Source of the DNA: Cobetia sp. cqz5-12
Lineage (GTDB): Bacteria; Pseudomonadota; Gammaproteobacteria; Pseudomonadales; Halomonadaceae
Direction of reading: 5' to 3'
Assembly (NCBI RefSeq): GCF_016495405.1
Contig: NZ_CP044522.1
Span: 3,767,638-3,831,637 of the forward strand
DNA length: 64,000 nucleotides
The position numbers and the translations under genes were made by a program. Below are positions 46,675-57,661 of this stretch, piece by piece. Numbering within the stretch: position 1 is the stretch's first letter; each line of letters starts with the position of its first letter. The notes below the pieces were generated by a model that saw only the letters and a list, made by a program, of their open reading frames with translations, was not told the origin of the DNA and ran no database searches.

Positions 46675-47139
46675 TCAGGTGATGACTGTCACGTCATCCG
46701 CCTGCAGGCCACGCTCATTGCTGATGACGTGGTAACGCACTTTCTGACCTTCGGCCAAGGTACGGTGGCCCTTGCCACGAATGGCACGGAAGTGAACGAA
46801 GACATCTTCACCACTTTCACGGGTCACGAAACCGTAGCCCTTGTTGACGTTGAACCACTTGACCTCGCCGATCTCACGATCGTCGTCCTCGACTTCAGCC
46901 AGTACCGCAGAGCGCGGAGACAGCACCGGAATGGCAAGCGTCGCGATCAACAGCAGGATGAACACGGCCGCGACGGCAGCCGCGTACGCCAGCTCGAAGC
47001 CCTCGACGCTAAGCGCCTGGCTCAGGGTGTCGGCCAGCTGGCCGCCGGTCAGGGTGATGAAGGCAGCAATCAGCAACGGTGCCGGCAGTGCCAGCAACAG
47101 GCTGATGATGAAGCAACGGAAGAACGTCTTGGAACTCAT
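46675..47139 (-). CDS. Membrane-anchored cold-shock-domain protein
   Basis: The 154-residue product has two hydrophobic segments (residues about 6-30 and 50-75), then an acidic linker. A complete cold-shock domain from about residue 88 follows: EVKWFNVNKGYGFVTRESGE carrying RNP1-like KGYGFVT, then DVFVHFRAI carrying RNP2-like VFVHF. CspA-type domains bind single-stranded RNA or DNA, normally in free 70-residue proteins. Here the topology puts the domain in the cytosol next to the membrane (two helices, both ends inside). AGAGAG lies about ten bases before ATG 47139. Similar fusions exist in some gammaproteobacteria, but the function is not known to me. Confidence 0.85.
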   Translation of the reverse strand: MSSKTFFRCFIISLLLALPAPLLIAAFITLTGGQLADTLSQALSVEGFELAYAAAVAAVFILLLIATLAIPVLSPRSAVLAEVEDDDREIGEVKWFNVNKGYGFVTRESGEDVFVHFRAIRGKGHRTLAEGQKVRYHVISNERGLQADDVTVIT

Positions 47140-47735
47140 CAAGATAAACTCTCTAGGTAATGGGTGGAGGTGTAACGCGAGGGCAGAAATGAGTGCTTCG
47201 GATGATCCCTATCAGAATGTTCTGCCCTTGATCGCAATGGACAGCGCCTGACCGCACGACAGGATTGCAGCAGCCATCGTCAGTCGGGAAACTGCCTGAA
47301 TGCAGCGCCTCACGGCGGTGCCCGTCACCGTCACTGATACACGCGAAGATGCCTGTGCATCGCTCTGGCGACGTCGTGGCTCGTGATGCAGGTAACTCCA
47401 CATCAGTCGATGGAACCGGCCCTGTCAATGACGCGCGAAGCGCAGGCAATCGAAGGCCGTCAATGGGTGCGATATACGAAAAATAAGTCAATCGCACTGT
47501 CAACAGTCTATCACGCCTCTTCCTGATGCGTCTGAGGCAACTCAGTGACAATCCTTCAACACTTTGCGGTAATTCGACCACGATCCAGGCAACGACTGCA
47601 GCGACGATTCGGCGTGCCATCGCTCAGAAATCGTGGCATGGGTGATGCCATGAGTCCTCATCCATCAGCGACTGCCTCACCCTCTCCCCCCACTGCCCAC
47701 GCGGACGATTCCCTCACCCTCTGGAGCCCAGATGC
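47140..47735 (-). promoter_or_regulatory. Long region upstream of the cold-shock-domain gene
   Basis: These 596 bases hold no supportable gene. A minus-strand frame at 47153-47620 lacks a ribosome site and any familiar motif. CspA-type genes often have long, structured 5' leaders, so part of this stretch may be the leader. The last 100 bases on the plus strand must contain the slyX promoter. I did not locate either promoter with confidence. Confidence 0.35.
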
Positions 47736-47987
47736 ATGACAACCTCGACTGATCCCAACCTGGAAGCCCGACTCGAAACACTGGAATCGCGCCTCGCGCA
47801 TCAGGATGACTGGCTCGAGACCCTCGATCGCACCGTCATCGCCCAACAGCGTCAGATAGAGACCCTCGAGCGCCTGACCGCGTTGATGGCCAGCCAGCTA
47901 CGCACCCTGCGTGAGCAGCAAGGCGATGCAGACTCGACAGCACCTTTCAGTGCGCAGCCACACGACGAGCTGCCGCCCCATTACTGA
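47736..47987 (+). CDS. slyX: SlyX protein
   Basis: SlyX is a short coiled-coil protein of unknown biochemical role, first noted next to slyD in E. coli. The 83-residue product has the expected heptad pattern (LEARLETLESRLAHQDDWLE, then TVIAQQRQIETLERLTALM). It also has the C-terminal DELPPHY signature. It is a single gene on the plus strand between the cold-shock gene and trxB. Confidence 0.92.
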   Translation: MTTSTDPNLEARLETLESRLAHQDDWLETLDRTVIAQQRQIETLERLTALMASQLRTLREQQGDADSTAPFSAQPHDELPPHY

Positions 47988-48042
47988 GCCGCCAGCGGCA
48001 CACAGCTCTCCCGGTGCAGACCGGCCAGGGCCTTGAACGCAA

Positions 48043-48073
48043 ACCGGCCCCGCAGCGGGGCTGCGGGGCCGGT
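48043..48073 (-). terminator. Terminator of trxB
   Basis: ACCGGCCCCGCAGC and GCTGCGGGGCCGGT form a perfect 14-base stem. On the minus strand it is followed by TTGCGTTC. It lies 90 bases past trxB and 56 past slyX, so it may serve both. Confidence 0.7.
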
Positions 48074-48077
48074 CAGG

Positions 48078-48153
48078 CAGTGCTGAATCAGAATTTCTCG
48101 ACTCAGACAGTGTCGAATCAGAGACTCTCGACACAGATCGTGTCGAAATCGAC
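48078..48153. repeat. 30-base imperfect tandem repeat downstream of trxB
   Basis: Two full units (48078-48107 and 48108-48137) match at 24 of 30 bases; a third partial unit follows to about 48153. The repeats lie between the trxB stop and its terminator and contain recurrent TCGA and AATCAGA words. No known repeat family was recognised. Confidence 0.75.
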
Positions 48154-48162
48154 AGGGCGACC

Positions 48163-49589
<1,427 letters not shown>

Positions 49590-50192
49590 TTACAGGCTGC
49601 TGGAGTGGCCTGCCAGGTACTTGGCAACACCTTCAGCGGTGTCCTTCATACCTTCCTGACCTTCTTCCCAGCCTGCCGGGCAGACTTCGCCGTTGGTCTG
49701 GTGGAACTGCAGGGCCTTGACCATGCGGACCATCTCGTCGACGTTGCGGCCCAGCGGCAGGTTGTTGACGACCTGGTGCTGAACGACACCGTCTTCGTCG
49801 ATCAGGAAGGAAGCGCGCAGAGCGACGCCAGCTTCCGGATGCTCGATGCCGTATGCCTGGGTGACTTCGTGCTTGACGTCAGCCACGATCGGGAAGCCGA
49901 CTTCACCGATGCCGCCAGCGTCCGGAGAGGTCTTGCGCCATGCGTGGTGAGTGAACTGGGAATCGATGGACACACCGATGACTTCGACGCCGAGTTCCTT
50001 GAACTTCGCCAGACGGTTGTCGTGGGCGATGATTTCAGACGGGCAAACGAAGGTGAAGTCCAGCGGCCAGAAGAACAGCACGCGCAGCTTGCCGTTGGAA
50101 TCAGACAGCTTGTAGTTGTCGACGATGGTACCGTCGCCCAGCACTGCTGCGGCTTCGAAATCCGGGGCCTGACGTCCGACCAATACGCTCAT
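49590..50192 (-). CDS. Typical 2-Cys peroxiredoxin (AhpC/Prx1 family)
   Basis: The 200-residue enzyme reduces peroxides. The peroxidatic Cys50 is in LDFTFVCPSE and the resolving Cys in EVCPAGW near residue 170. VSIDSQFTHHAWR is also typical. AGGAG lies about six bases before ATG 50192 (MSVLVGRQAPDFEAAAVLGD); the frame upstream of it is not conserved. Electrons probably come from TrxA/TrxB, whose reductase is the next gene downstream on the same strand but beyond a 470-base gap; AhpF is not in the window. No OxyR site was identified by eye. Confidence 0.93.
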   Translation of the reverse strand: MSVLVGRQAPDFEAAAVLGDGTIVDNYKLSDSNGKLRVLFFWPLDFTFVCPSEIIAHDNRLAKFKELGVEVIGVSIDSQFTHHAWRKTSPDAGGIGEVGFPIVADVKHEVTQAYGIEHPEAGVALRASFLIDEDGVVQHQVVNNLPLGRNVDEMVRMVKALQFHQTNGEVCPAGWEEGQEGMKDTAEGVAKYLAGHSSSL

Positions 50193-50488
50193 GGTGATCT
50201 CCTGAGGAATAATGATGATAAAGGCAGCGGGCCGCCTTTGTGATGAATCGCCACACAGACTAATCGCCACGTGTGGCAGATGCCAAATGTTTGCTGCAAT
50301 CACCACCATAGAGATTGCCTATGGCAGCTCGATGACGCCAACAGCGGGTGTCGGGATCATAAGTGACCTTGGCTGCAGAATACAGCATCTACCGCGCCCT
50401 GCCCTGCAAGCCTGTCACTTTGCATCACTGACGCCTGCCGGCGCCGGTTCCAGCGCGCCGCGCAGGTGAGATACCGTCAGAAATGCCG

Positions 50489-50854
50489 TCACAGCACGTC
50501 GTCATCCTGGCCGATATCCAGGCCTTCGAGCTCTCCGCTGACCGGGTCGACCTGCTGGCGCACCTGGATCGGCTGACAGCAACGCTCGCAATCGATGATG
50601 TTGGTCAGACTGCCCTCGTCCAGATCCAGGAACACCGTGAAGGGCGTGTCGCAGTAGGGGCAGTTGATTTCCGCCTCATGCAGCGCCTCATTGACCGCCC
50701 CCTCCTGCTTGTCTTCCAGCAACTCATGGCCCGGCCATTCATCGGACTGCCCCGAGGAATGCTCCGCCAGCCACTGCTCGACCGCCGCATCCAGAACCTC
50801 ATCATCTTCCAGCAGCTCGCCGGATTCGCTCGGCCTGCGACCTTGTTCGTTCAT
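50489..50854 (-). CDS. CPXCG-motif Cys-rich protein
   Basis: A 121-residue acidic protein whose C-terminal half matches the small Cys-rich CPXCG family: INCPYCDTPFTVFLDLDEGS followed by IIDCERCCQPIQV. The two Cys pairs should form a zinc ribbon. Known family members are only about 60 residues; here the first 60 are acidic (EDDEVLDAAVEQWLAEHSS) and without known domain. The function of the family is unknown. ATG 50854 is preceded by GGAGG about six bases away. Confidence 0.88.
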   Translation of the reverse strand: MNEQGRRPSESGELLEDDEVLDAAVEQWLAEHSSGQSDEWPGHELLEDKQEGAVNEALHEAEINCPYCDTPFTVFLDLDEGSLTNIIDCERCCQPIQVRQQVDPVSGELEGLDIGQDDDVL

Positions 50855-51230
50855 GACAGCCTCCGTTGTGCCTGATGGTGAACGCGACGGACGTTGCGGA
50901 TCTCACCGCTTCGGATGCCAGCGTTTCGGATACCCTGCGCCGGATACCCCTGTCTCGGGTGTCTTGAGGGCACCATTCACGCCGCGAGAGTTTCGTGGCG
51001 GCAATCTCTATGGCAGCGAACGCGACGCAGGGTTCCTTGCTTCACACTATCCTCGATGATGGTGTGCGCTTGAATTCCTGTCACATGATGACCATAGCCT
51101 TATACAGGCAACCATCCGCGACCTGGCAGTCGCTCTCGCGACGCGTCGCATCCGGCCGAGGCACCTGACGCGCCTGTTGAACGACACTTCAGCAGTCTGG
51201 CCGGTGAAGACAACGACAAGGAGGAGAATC
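50855..51230 (+). promoter_or_regulatory. acnA upstream region
   Basis: These 376 bases carry no supportable gene. The end of the region holds AAGGAGGA just before acnA. A TTATAC near 51096 might be a -10, without a matching -35. Regulation of acnA by iron or oxidative regulators is common elsewhere, but I cannot point to an operator here. Confidence 0.3.
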
Positions 51231-53975
51231 ATGGGTTCCCAGCGCTCTCAGTCACTGGATTCGCTTGACACCCTCTCCGAGCTGGAAGTCGGAGACAAGC
51301 GCTATCACTACTACTCGCTCAAGAAGGCGGCCGACACGCTTGGCGACCTGACGCGACTGCCCTTCACGCTCAAGGTGCTGCTGGAGAACCAGCTGCGCTT
51401 CGAGGACGGTGAAACCGCGACCAAGGAAGACATCAAGGCGCTGGCCGACTGGCAGAAGACCGCTTCCAGCACCCACGAGATCGGCTATCGTCCGGCGCGC
51501 GTGCTGATGCAGGACTTCACCGGCGTGCCCGGCGTGGTCGATCTGGCCTCCATGCGTGACGCCGTCAAGAATCTTGGCGCCAACCCCGAGAAGGTCAATC
51601 CGCTGACCCCGGTGGATCTGGTCATCGACCACTCGGTGATGGTGGACCACTACGGTGACCCGAGCGCCTTCAAGGACAACGTGCGCATCGAGATGGAGCG
51701 CAACCGCGAGCGTTACGAGTTTCTGCGCTGGGGCCAGCAGGCCTTCGACAACTTCTCCGTCGTCCCGCCGGGCACCGGTATCTGCCACCAGGTGAACCTG
51801 GAGTATCTCGGCCGCGCCGTCTTCACCCGCGAGGAAGATGGCAAGACCTTCGCCTATCCCGACACCCTGGTCGGCACCGACTCCCACACCACCATGATCA
51901 ATGGCCTCGGCGTACTCGGCTGGGGTGTCGGCGGTATCGAGGCGGAAGCCGCGATGCTCGGCCAACCGGTCTCGATGCTGATTCCGGAAGTGGTCGGCTT
52001 CAAGCTGACCGGCAAGCTCAATGAAGGCATCACCGCGACTGACCTGGTGCTGACCGTCACCCAGATGCTGAGAAGCCGTGGCGTGGTCGGCAAGTTCGTC
52101 GAGTTCTACGGTGACGGCCTGGATGACCTGCCGCTGGCCGACCGCGCGACCATCGCCAACATGGCCCCGGAGTATGGCGCTACCTGTGGCTTCTTCCCGC
52201 TGGATGACGAGACGCTCAACTACATGCGTCTGTCCGGTCGCTCCGATGAGCAGGTCGCACTGGTCGAGGCCTATGCCAAGGAGCAGGGCCTGTGGCGCGA
52301 GCCGGGTCACGAGCCGGTCTTCTCCGATACGCTCGAACTGGACATGACCGAGGTCGTCGCCTCCCTCGCCGGCCCCAAACGCCCGCAGGACCGCGTCGCC
52401 CTCACCGATATCAAGCAGACCTTCGAGAAGATTCTCGGCGATCAACTGGGCGAAGTGCCGGACATCGAAGACGGCAAATGGCTGTCCGAAGGTGGCCAAA
52501 CCGCCGTCGATGTCGAACAGAGCTACGAGAAGGATACCGACTACAGCGAGCTGAATGGCGAGACCTTCCGTCTCGACCACGGTGATGTCGTGATTGCCGC
52601 CATCACCTCCTGCACCAACACCTCCAACCCCAGCGTGATGCTGGCGGCGGGTCTGGTGGCGCGCAAGGCACGTGAGAAGGGCCTGAGCAGCAAGCCGTGG
52701 GTCAAGACCTCTCTGGCACCGGGCTCCAAGGTTGTCACCGACTACCTGGCGACTGCCGGCGTGCAGGATGACCTCAACGAGCTGGGCTTCAACCTGGTCG
52801 GCTATGGCTGCACTACCTGTATCGGCAACTCCGGCCCGCTGCCGGACCCGGTCGAGGAAGCCATCAACTCGCGTGATCTGACGGTCGCCTCGGTACTGTC
52901 GGGCAACCGCAACTTCGAAGGTCGCGTGCATCCCAACGTGCGCACCAACTGGTTGGCGTCACCGCCCCTGGTGGTCGCCTATGCACTCGCCGGTACCGTG
53001 CGTGTCGATCTCTCCAAGGAGCCGCTGGGCAAGGACTCTGATGGCAATGACGTCTTCCTGAAGGACATCTGGCCGAGTCAGGCCGAGATCGCCGAGGCCG
53101 TCGAGCAGGTACGCACCGAGATGTACCGCAAGGAGTACGCCGAGGTCTTCGATGGTGACGAGACCTGGCAGGCCATCGAAGTGCCGGAGGCCGAGGTGTA
53201 TGAGTGGAAGGACTCCACCTACATCCAGCATCCGCCGTTCTTCGAAGGCATGCAGCGCGAACCGGAAACCGTTCAGGATGTCGAGAACGCCCGCGTGCTG
53301 GCAATGCTCGGCGACTCGGTGACCACCGACCACATCTCACCGGCCGGTGCCATCAAGCCGGACAGCCCGGCGGGTCGCTACCTCAAGGAGAACGGCGTCG
53401 AGGTCAAGGACTTCAACTCCTACGGCTCACGTCGCGGCAATCACGAAGTGATGATGCGCGGCACCTTCGCCAACGTGCGTATCCGCAACGAGATGCTCGA
53501 TGGCGTCGAGGGCGGCGAGACCCGCCACGTGCCGTCCGGCGAGCAGATGGCCATCTACGATGCCGCCATGAAGTACGCCGAGGAAGGCACGCCACTGGTG
53601 GTGGTCGCCGGCAAGGAGTATGGCACCGGCTCCTCACGTGACTGGGCCGCCAAGGGCACCCTGCTGCTGGGTGTGCGTGCGGTGATCGCCGAGTCCTACG
53701 AGCGTATCCACCGCTCCAACCTGATCGGCATGGGCGTGGTGCCGCTGCAGTTCCCCGAAGGCGAGAGCCGCCAGTCATTGGGGCTGACCGGTGATGAGGA
53801 AATCAGCATCAGCGGCCTGAATGACCTGACGGCCGGTGGCAAGGTCCAGGTCACCTTCAAGAGCGACAAGGGTGAGCAGAAGATCGAGGCGCTGTGCCGC
53901 ATCGATACCGACAACGAGCTGGAGTACTACCGCCACGGCGGCATCCTCCACTACGTGCTGCGCGGCATGCTGTAA
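51231..53975 (+). CDS. acnA: Aconitate hydratase A
   Basis: Aconitase isomerises citrate to isocitrate in the TCA cycle. The 914-residue product has the iron-sulfur cysteines in TSCTNTSNP and [12 protein letters not shown]. It also has [34 protein letters not shown] and the C-terminal swivel domain with [28 protein letters not shown] five bases before ATG 51231 fixes the start. AcnA is the stable, stress-type aconitase. A strong terminator follows, separating it from the convergent malic enzyme. Confidence 0.97.
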   Translation: MGSQRSQSLDSLDTLSELEVGDKRYHYYSLKKAADTLGDLTRLPFTLKVLLENQLRFEDGETATKEDIKALADWQKTASSTHEIGYRPARVLMQDFTGVPGVVDLASMRDAVKNLGANPEKVNPLTPVDLVIDHSVMVDHYGDPSAFKDNVRIEMERNRERYEFLRWGQQAFDNFSVVPPGTGICHQVNLEYLGRAVFTREEDGKTFAYPDTLVGTDSHTTMINGLGVLGWGVGGIEAEAAMLGQPVSMLIPEVVGFKLTGKLNEGITATDLVLTVTQMLRSRGVVGKFVEFYGDGLDDLPLADRATIANMAPEYGATCGFFPLDDETLNYMRLSGRSDEQVALVEAYAKEQGLWREPGHEPVFSDTLELDMTEVVASLAGPKRPQDRVALTDIKQTFEKILGDQLGEVPDIEDGKWLSEGGQTAVDVEQSYEKDTDYSELNGETFRLDHGDVVIAAITSCTNTSNPSVMLAAGLVARKAREKGLSSKPWVKTSLAPGSKVVTDYLATAGVQDDLNELGFNLVGYGCTTCIGNSGPLPDPVEEAINSRDLTVASVLSGNRNFEGRVHPNVRTNWLASPPLVVAYALAGTVRVDLSKEPLGKDSDGNDVFLKDIWPSQAEIAEAVEQVRTEMYRKEYAEVFDGDETWQAIEVPEAEVYEWKDSTYIQHPPFFEGMQREPETVQDVENARVLAMLGDSVTTDHISPAGAIKPDSPAGRYLKENGVEVKDFNSYGSRRGNHEVMMRGTFANVRIRNEMLDGVEGGETRHVPSGEQMAIYDAAMKYAEEGTPLVVVAGKEYGTGSSRDWAAKGTLLLGVRAVIAESYERIHRSNLIGMGVVPLQFPEGESRQSLGLTGDEEISISGLNDLTAGGKVQVTFKSDKGEQKIEALCRIDTDNELEYYRHGGILHYVLRGML

Positions 53976-54011
53976 CCCGCCAGCCGCTCACCGCAGCGCT
54001 GACTGCAATAC

Positions 54012-54046
54012 AAAAGCCCCCGCAGGCATGGCCTGCGGGGGCTTCT
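54012..54046. terminator. Terminator between acnA and maeA
   Basis: AAGCCCCCGCAGGC-ATG-GCCTGCGGGGGCTT, flanked by AAAA and CTTC, lies about 40 bases after acnA and about 75 after the convergent maeA. It can act in both directions. Confidence 0.9.
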
Positions 54047-54121
54047 TCATATGCACACTCTGTTTCAGGCAACCTGTTTCAGGCAATCTGCTTCATGCGC
54101 TCACTGACGGCGCAGGCACGA

Positions 54122-55801
54122 TCAGAACGCCTTGCGACGGTAAGCGCGGTAACGCGGCTGCCAGAAGTTCTTCTCGATGTTGGCCTGGATGATCTCATCG
54201 CTGGAGGTCAGCGCCACGCCGTCGGCCTGAGCCTGACGTGCCACGTCGAAGGCGATCTGACGGCTGATGTCCTGGATGTCGCCCAGCGACGGCAGCAGCG
54301 CGCCCTCGCCCTTCAGGACGATGGGGGCGTTGTTGGCCAGCGCGTTGGCGGCGGCCATCAGCATGTTGTCGGTGATGCGCGAGGCGTTGGACGCCAGCAC
54401 ACCCAGACCGATGCCCGGGAAGATGTAGGCGTTGTTGCACTGGGCGATCGCGTGGGTGTGGCCATTGTGCTCGACCGGCGCGAACGGGCTGCCGGTGGCG
54501 ACCAGCGCCTTGCCGTCGGTCCACTCGATGACTTCCGCCGGCGTCGCCTCGACGCGTGAGGTCGGGTTGGACAGCGGCATCACCAGCGGGCTCTCGCAAC
54601 CGGCCTGCACGGCACGGATCACGTCTTCGCTGAACAGGCCACGCTGGCCGGATACACCGATCAGCACGCTAGGCTTGGCGGCCTTGACCACATCCAGCAG
54701 GCCGCGGTCGCCGAAGTCGGCCACGCTGTCGACGTCGTGAGCCAGACGGCTCTGGAAGTCGTAGAGGCCTTCCATGTCGCTGGTCAGCAGGCCGAAGCGA
54801 TCGACCATGAAGACGCGCTTGCGGGCCTCGGCCTCGTCCATGCCTTCCTTGACCATCGCCACCACGATCATCTCGGCGATGCCACAACCGGCGCTGCCGG
54901 CACCCAGGAAGGTCACGCGCTGATCGGAGAGCTTCTCGCCCTTGGCCTTGCAGGCCGCCATCAGGGTCGCAACCACGACGGAGGCGGTGCCCTGGATGTC
55001 GTCATTGAAGCAGCACACTTCATCGCGGTAACGCTCGAGCAGCGGCATGGCGTTGGCCTGCGCGAAGTCCTCGAACTGGATCATGGCTTTCGGCCAGCGA
55101 CGCTTCACGGCAGTGATGAACTCGGCCACGAAGGCGTTGTAGTCATCACCGGTGACACGCTCGTGACGCCAGCCCATGTAGCGCGGATCGTCCAGCAGCT
55201 TCTGGTTGTTGGTACCCAGGTCCAGCGAGATCGGCAGGGTGTAGGCCGGGCTGATGCCGCCACAGGCGGTGTACAGCGACAGCTTGCCGATGGGGATGCC
55301 CATGCCGCCGATGCCCTGATCGCCCAGCCCCAGGATACGCTCGCCATCGGTGACGACGATGACCTTGACGTTGTCCTTGGTCGCGGAGCGCAGGATGTCA
55401 TCCATGTGCTCGCGGTCCGGGTAGGAGATGAACAGGCCGCGGTGGTTGCGGTAGATGTTGGAGAACTCCTCGCACGCCTGACCGACGGTCGGGGTGTAGA
55501 TGATCGGCATCATCTCCTCGAGGTGTTCCTCGATCACACGGAAGAACAGGGTCTCGTTGTCGTCCTGCACCGAGCGCAACAGGATGTGCTTGTCGAGGTC
55601 GGTGGCGCACTGCTGATACTGGCTGTAGACGCGCGCGACCTGCTCTTCGATGCTCTCGACATTCTGCGGCAGCAGGCCCATCAGATTGAAGCTGACACGC
55701 TCCTCGAGGCTGAAGGCGCTGCCCTTGTTGAGCAGCGGCATCTCGAGCAGGCTCGGGCCGGCGTAGGGAACGTACAGGGCGCGCTTGGAAGTATCCGTCA
55801 T
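54122..55801 (-). CDS. maeA: NAD-dependent malic enzyme (oxaloacetate-decarboxylating)
   Basis: MaeA oxidatively decarboxylates malate to pyruvate. The 559-residue protein (E. coli MaeA 565) has [40 protein letters not shown], the metal ligands in [10 protein letters not shown] and [17 protein letters not shown], and [13 protein letters not shown] for nucleotide binding. The long single-domain form distinguishes it from MaeB, which carries a phosphotransacetylase-like domain. It is adjacent to acnA but convergent. NAD rather than NADP preference is inferred from the subfamily. Confidence 0.94.
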   Translation of the reverse strand: MTDTSKRALYVPYAGPSLLEMPLLNKGSAFSLEERVSFNLMGLLPQNVESIEEQVARVYSQYQQCATDLDKHILLRSVQDDNETLFFRVIEEHLEEMMPIIYTPTVGQACEEFSNIYRNHRGLFISYPDREHMDDILRSATKDNVKVIVVTDGERILGLGDQGIGGMGIPIGKLSLYTACGGISPAYTLPISLDLGTNNQKLLDDPRYMGWRHERVTGDDYNAFVAEFITAVKRRWPKAMIQFEDFAQANAMPLLERYRDEVCCFNDDIQGTASVVVATLMAACKAKGEKLSDQRVTFLGAGSAGCGIAEMIVVAMVKEGMDEAEARKRVFMVDRFGLLTSDMEGLYDFQSRLAHDVDSVADFGDRGLLDVVKAAKPSVLIGVSGQRGLFSEDVIRAVQAGCESPLVMPLSNPTSRVEATPAEVIEWTDGKALVATGSPFAPVEHNGHTHAIAQCNNAYIFPGIGLGVLASNASRITDNMLMAAANALANNAPIVLKGEGALLPSLGDIQDISRQIAFDVARQAQADGVALTSSDEIIQANIEKNFWQPRYRAYRRKAF

Positions 55802-56046
55802 GGCGAGACTCTTGAATCAGTGGGGACGACCTCACGCTCGGCAAGCTTCTGGCATGCCGGCAGACACGCGCAGCATGCCCGCTGAAGCACCGCAGAAGAC
55901 CTGCTGGCAACCGGGCGTCCGAGGGACCTTTCGACGTGCAGTTTCCACGTGCGAACAAGGCATGATGATAGCACGCGCAGTGCTATCTCCGGCAGCCTGT
56001 GCAGGGTCGGCGTGCGTTGCGCAGACAAGGGTGCTGCATGACGAGA
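55802..56046 (-). promoter_or_regulatory. maeA upstream region
   Basis: No gene was recognised in the stretch between maeA and the terminator of the next minus-strand gene. It must contain the maeA promoter; no clear -35/-10 pair or operator was seen. Confidence 0.3.
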
Positions 56047-56088
56047 AACGCCCCGCTCATCCCCCTGACGGGGAAGGAGCGAGGCGTT
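56047..56088 (-). terminator. Terminator of the YeeE/YedE gene
   Basis: On the minus strand AACGCCTCGCTC...GAGCGGGGCGTT, with inner CCCC/GGGG pairing, is followed by TCTCGT, 24 bases after the stop. Confidence 0.65.
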
Positions 56089-56111
56089 CGCGGTCACGTG
56101 CTGAGAATGGC

Positions 56112-57356
56112 TCAGGCCAGATCGGCACGCGATGCCGGCTTGCGCGGCGCAAGCGCGAAGAACGGGCGCAGTTTCACACCCAGCATGTTGCCGGCGAAGG
56201 CCATCACCAGCCACAGCCAGCCATGCAGGCTGCCGGAGGAGATGCCACCGAAGTAGGCGCCGATGTTGCAGCCGAATGCCAGACGCGCACCGTAGCCCAG
56301 CAGCAGGCCACCCAGCACGGCAGCCACCAGCGAGCGCAGCGGAATGTTCCACTTCGGCGCGAACTTGCCGGCCAGCAACGCGGCCGCCAGCGCCCCTACA
56401 ACAATGCCGATGTTCATCACCGTGGTGATGTCGGTGTAGAGCGGTGCCGCCAGAGCCTTGGCATTGCCCGCCGCCTGCCAGTAGCCCCAGTCACTGACAT
56501 CGAAGCCCAGCGCGGTATAGGCCTTGGTGCCCCAAAGCGCGAAGGCCGAGGTGATGCCCCACGGGCGACCGGCCAGCGCCAGGGTGACGAAGTTGAGCAG
56601 CGCCAATGCCACTGCTCCCGCCAGCAGCGGCCAGGGGCCGCGCAGGAAGCGTGACAGACCACGCGGCTGGCTGTCGGTCTCGGCCGCCTTCTCGAGCTCA
56701 CCGTGACGACGCTTCTCCAGCGTACGTGTCACCAGCACGATGATGGCGAACAGCACCAGGCTGACGATGATGCCCCCCAGCGCGCCGAAGCTGTCCACCA
56801 GCGAGACGGCGGGCAGCGACGGCAGGCTCTGCCACCAGCTGAAGTGCGCGGTGCCGATCACCGAGCCGACACAGAAGAAGATCAGGGTGATCACCATGCG
56901 CGCATTGCCGCCACCGACGGTGAACAGCGTGCCCGAGGCGCAACCACCGCCGAGCTGCATGCCGAGCCCGAACAGGAAGGCACCGACCACCACCGAGGTC
57001 CCCAACGGCGAGACGAAACCGGAGACCTCCTGCCCCCACAGGCTGCCCGAGGCCAGTACCGGGAAGAACAGCACCACGGCGATCGCCAGCATCAGCATCT
57101 GGGCACGCAGGCCGCGGCCGCGGCGCTCGGTGATGAACACTCGCCAGGCGGAGGTGAAGCCGAAGGCGGCGTGATAGAGCACCACGCCCAGCGCGCCGCC
57201 CACCAGCAACAGCAGGCCCTGGCGCCAGCCGGATACCAGCCCCAGCAGGATGGCAGCCACCACCAGCAAGCCTCCGGCCAGAATGGCCTTCGGGTTGATG
57301 GTCGTCGTGGGCCCGGCAGGCTCACTGGCCCTGCCCGGCATCGCTTGTTGACTCAT
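56112..57356 (-). CDS. YeeE/YedE-family membrane protein (putative sulfur-compound transporter)
   Basis: This 414-residue inner-membrane protein has about ten hydrophobic helices. Two conserved Cys motifs are visible, LGGGCASGTLFTVGGGNAR in the first half and RLAFGCNIGAYFGG in the second. They mark the YeeE/YedE (sulf_transp) family, which includes the thiosulfate importer TsuA. Both repeats are in one chain, as in TsuA, rather than in the split half-size pairs. No TusA-like or rhodanese partner is nearby, so the substrate is inferred by family only. Two dyad-symmetric sites lie upstream, suggesting repression or activation by a local-type regulator not encoded here. Confidence 0.87.
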   Translation of the reverse strand: MSQQAMPGRASEPAGPTTTINPKAILAGGLLVVAAILLGLVSGWRQGLLLLVGGALGVVLYHAAFGFTSAWRVFITERRGRGLRAQMLMLAIAVVLFFPVLASGSLWGQEVSGFVSPLGTSVVVGAFLFGLGMQLGGGCASGTLFTVGGGNARMVITLIFFCVGSVIGTAHFSWWQSLPSLPAVSLVDSFGALGGIIVSLVLFAIIVLVTRTLEKRRHGELEKAAETDSQPRGLSRFLRGPWPLLAGAVALALLNFVTLALAGRPWGITSAFALWGTKAYTALGFDVSDWGYWQAAGNAKALAAPLYTDITTVMNIGIVVGALAAALLAGKFAPKWNIPLRSLVAAVLGGLLLGYGARLAFGCNIGAYFGGISSGSLHGWLWLVMAFAGNMLGVKLRPFFALAPRKPASRADLA

Positions 57357-57384
57357 GTCGCGTTCCCCTGTTTATCGATCATGT

Positions 57385-57437
57385 TTCATTCACCATATAA
57401 GGCAAGTCTACTCCGTCGCCTTATATCTGAGAATGAA
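57385..57437 (-). promoter_or_regulatory. Nested inverted repeat upstream of the YeeE/YedE gene
   Basis: ATATAAGGC (57395-57403) and GCCTTATAT (57418-57426) are perfect inverted repeats 14 bases apart. Just outside them TTCATTC (57385-57391) and GAATGAA (57431-57437) pair again. The whole dyad sits 30 to 80 bases before the start codon. It could be an operator; the AT-rich arms may also include the -10 region. Confidence 0.55.
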
Positions 57438-57461
57438 TTTTCAGCATTCCATTCATTCCAG

Positions 57462-57477
57462 TCAGGCATATGCCTGA
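57462..57477. promoter_or_regulatory. 16-base perfect palindrome TCAGGCATATGCCTGA
   Basis: A perfect 16-base palindrome about 105 bases before the YeeE/YedE start, upstream of the nested dyad. Its size and symmetry fit a dimeric regulator site. No regulator gene lies next to it, and I do not recognise the word as a known operator. Confidence 0.5.
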
Positions 57478-57530
57478 TGCTGCGTCCCGAGCGCTTACAC
57501 CACGATTCTCTCCATTACACGCCAAGGGCA

Positions 57531-57570
57531 CCACACACTCTCAGAAGGCCCCACACACTCCCAGAAAGCC
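57531..57570. repeat. 20-base tandem duplication
   Basis: Two adjacent 20-mers starting CCACACACTC (57531-57550, 57551-57570) match at 18 positions, just before the trpS terminator. No function is suggested. Confidence 0.8.
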
Positions 57571-57578
57571 CCATAACG

Positions 57579-57613
57579 AAAGCCCCCGTCATCCTGAAGA
57601 TGACGGGGGCTGA
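57579..57613 (-). terminator. Terminator of trpS
   Basis: On the minus strand AGCCCCCGTCATC...GATGACGGGGGCT is followed by TTCGTTATG, 50 bases after the trpS stop. It is a clear intrinsic terminator. Confidence 0.85.
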
Positions 57614-57661
57614 TCGAGCGATCACGGTCAAACGCTCACAAGCGGCTTCGCGTGGAGTTGT

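Noticed and set aside
47153..47620. Minus-strand 155-codon ORF upstream of the cold-shock-domain gene
   Set aside because: No ribosome site, no domain and irregular composition; more likely leader or promoter DNA.
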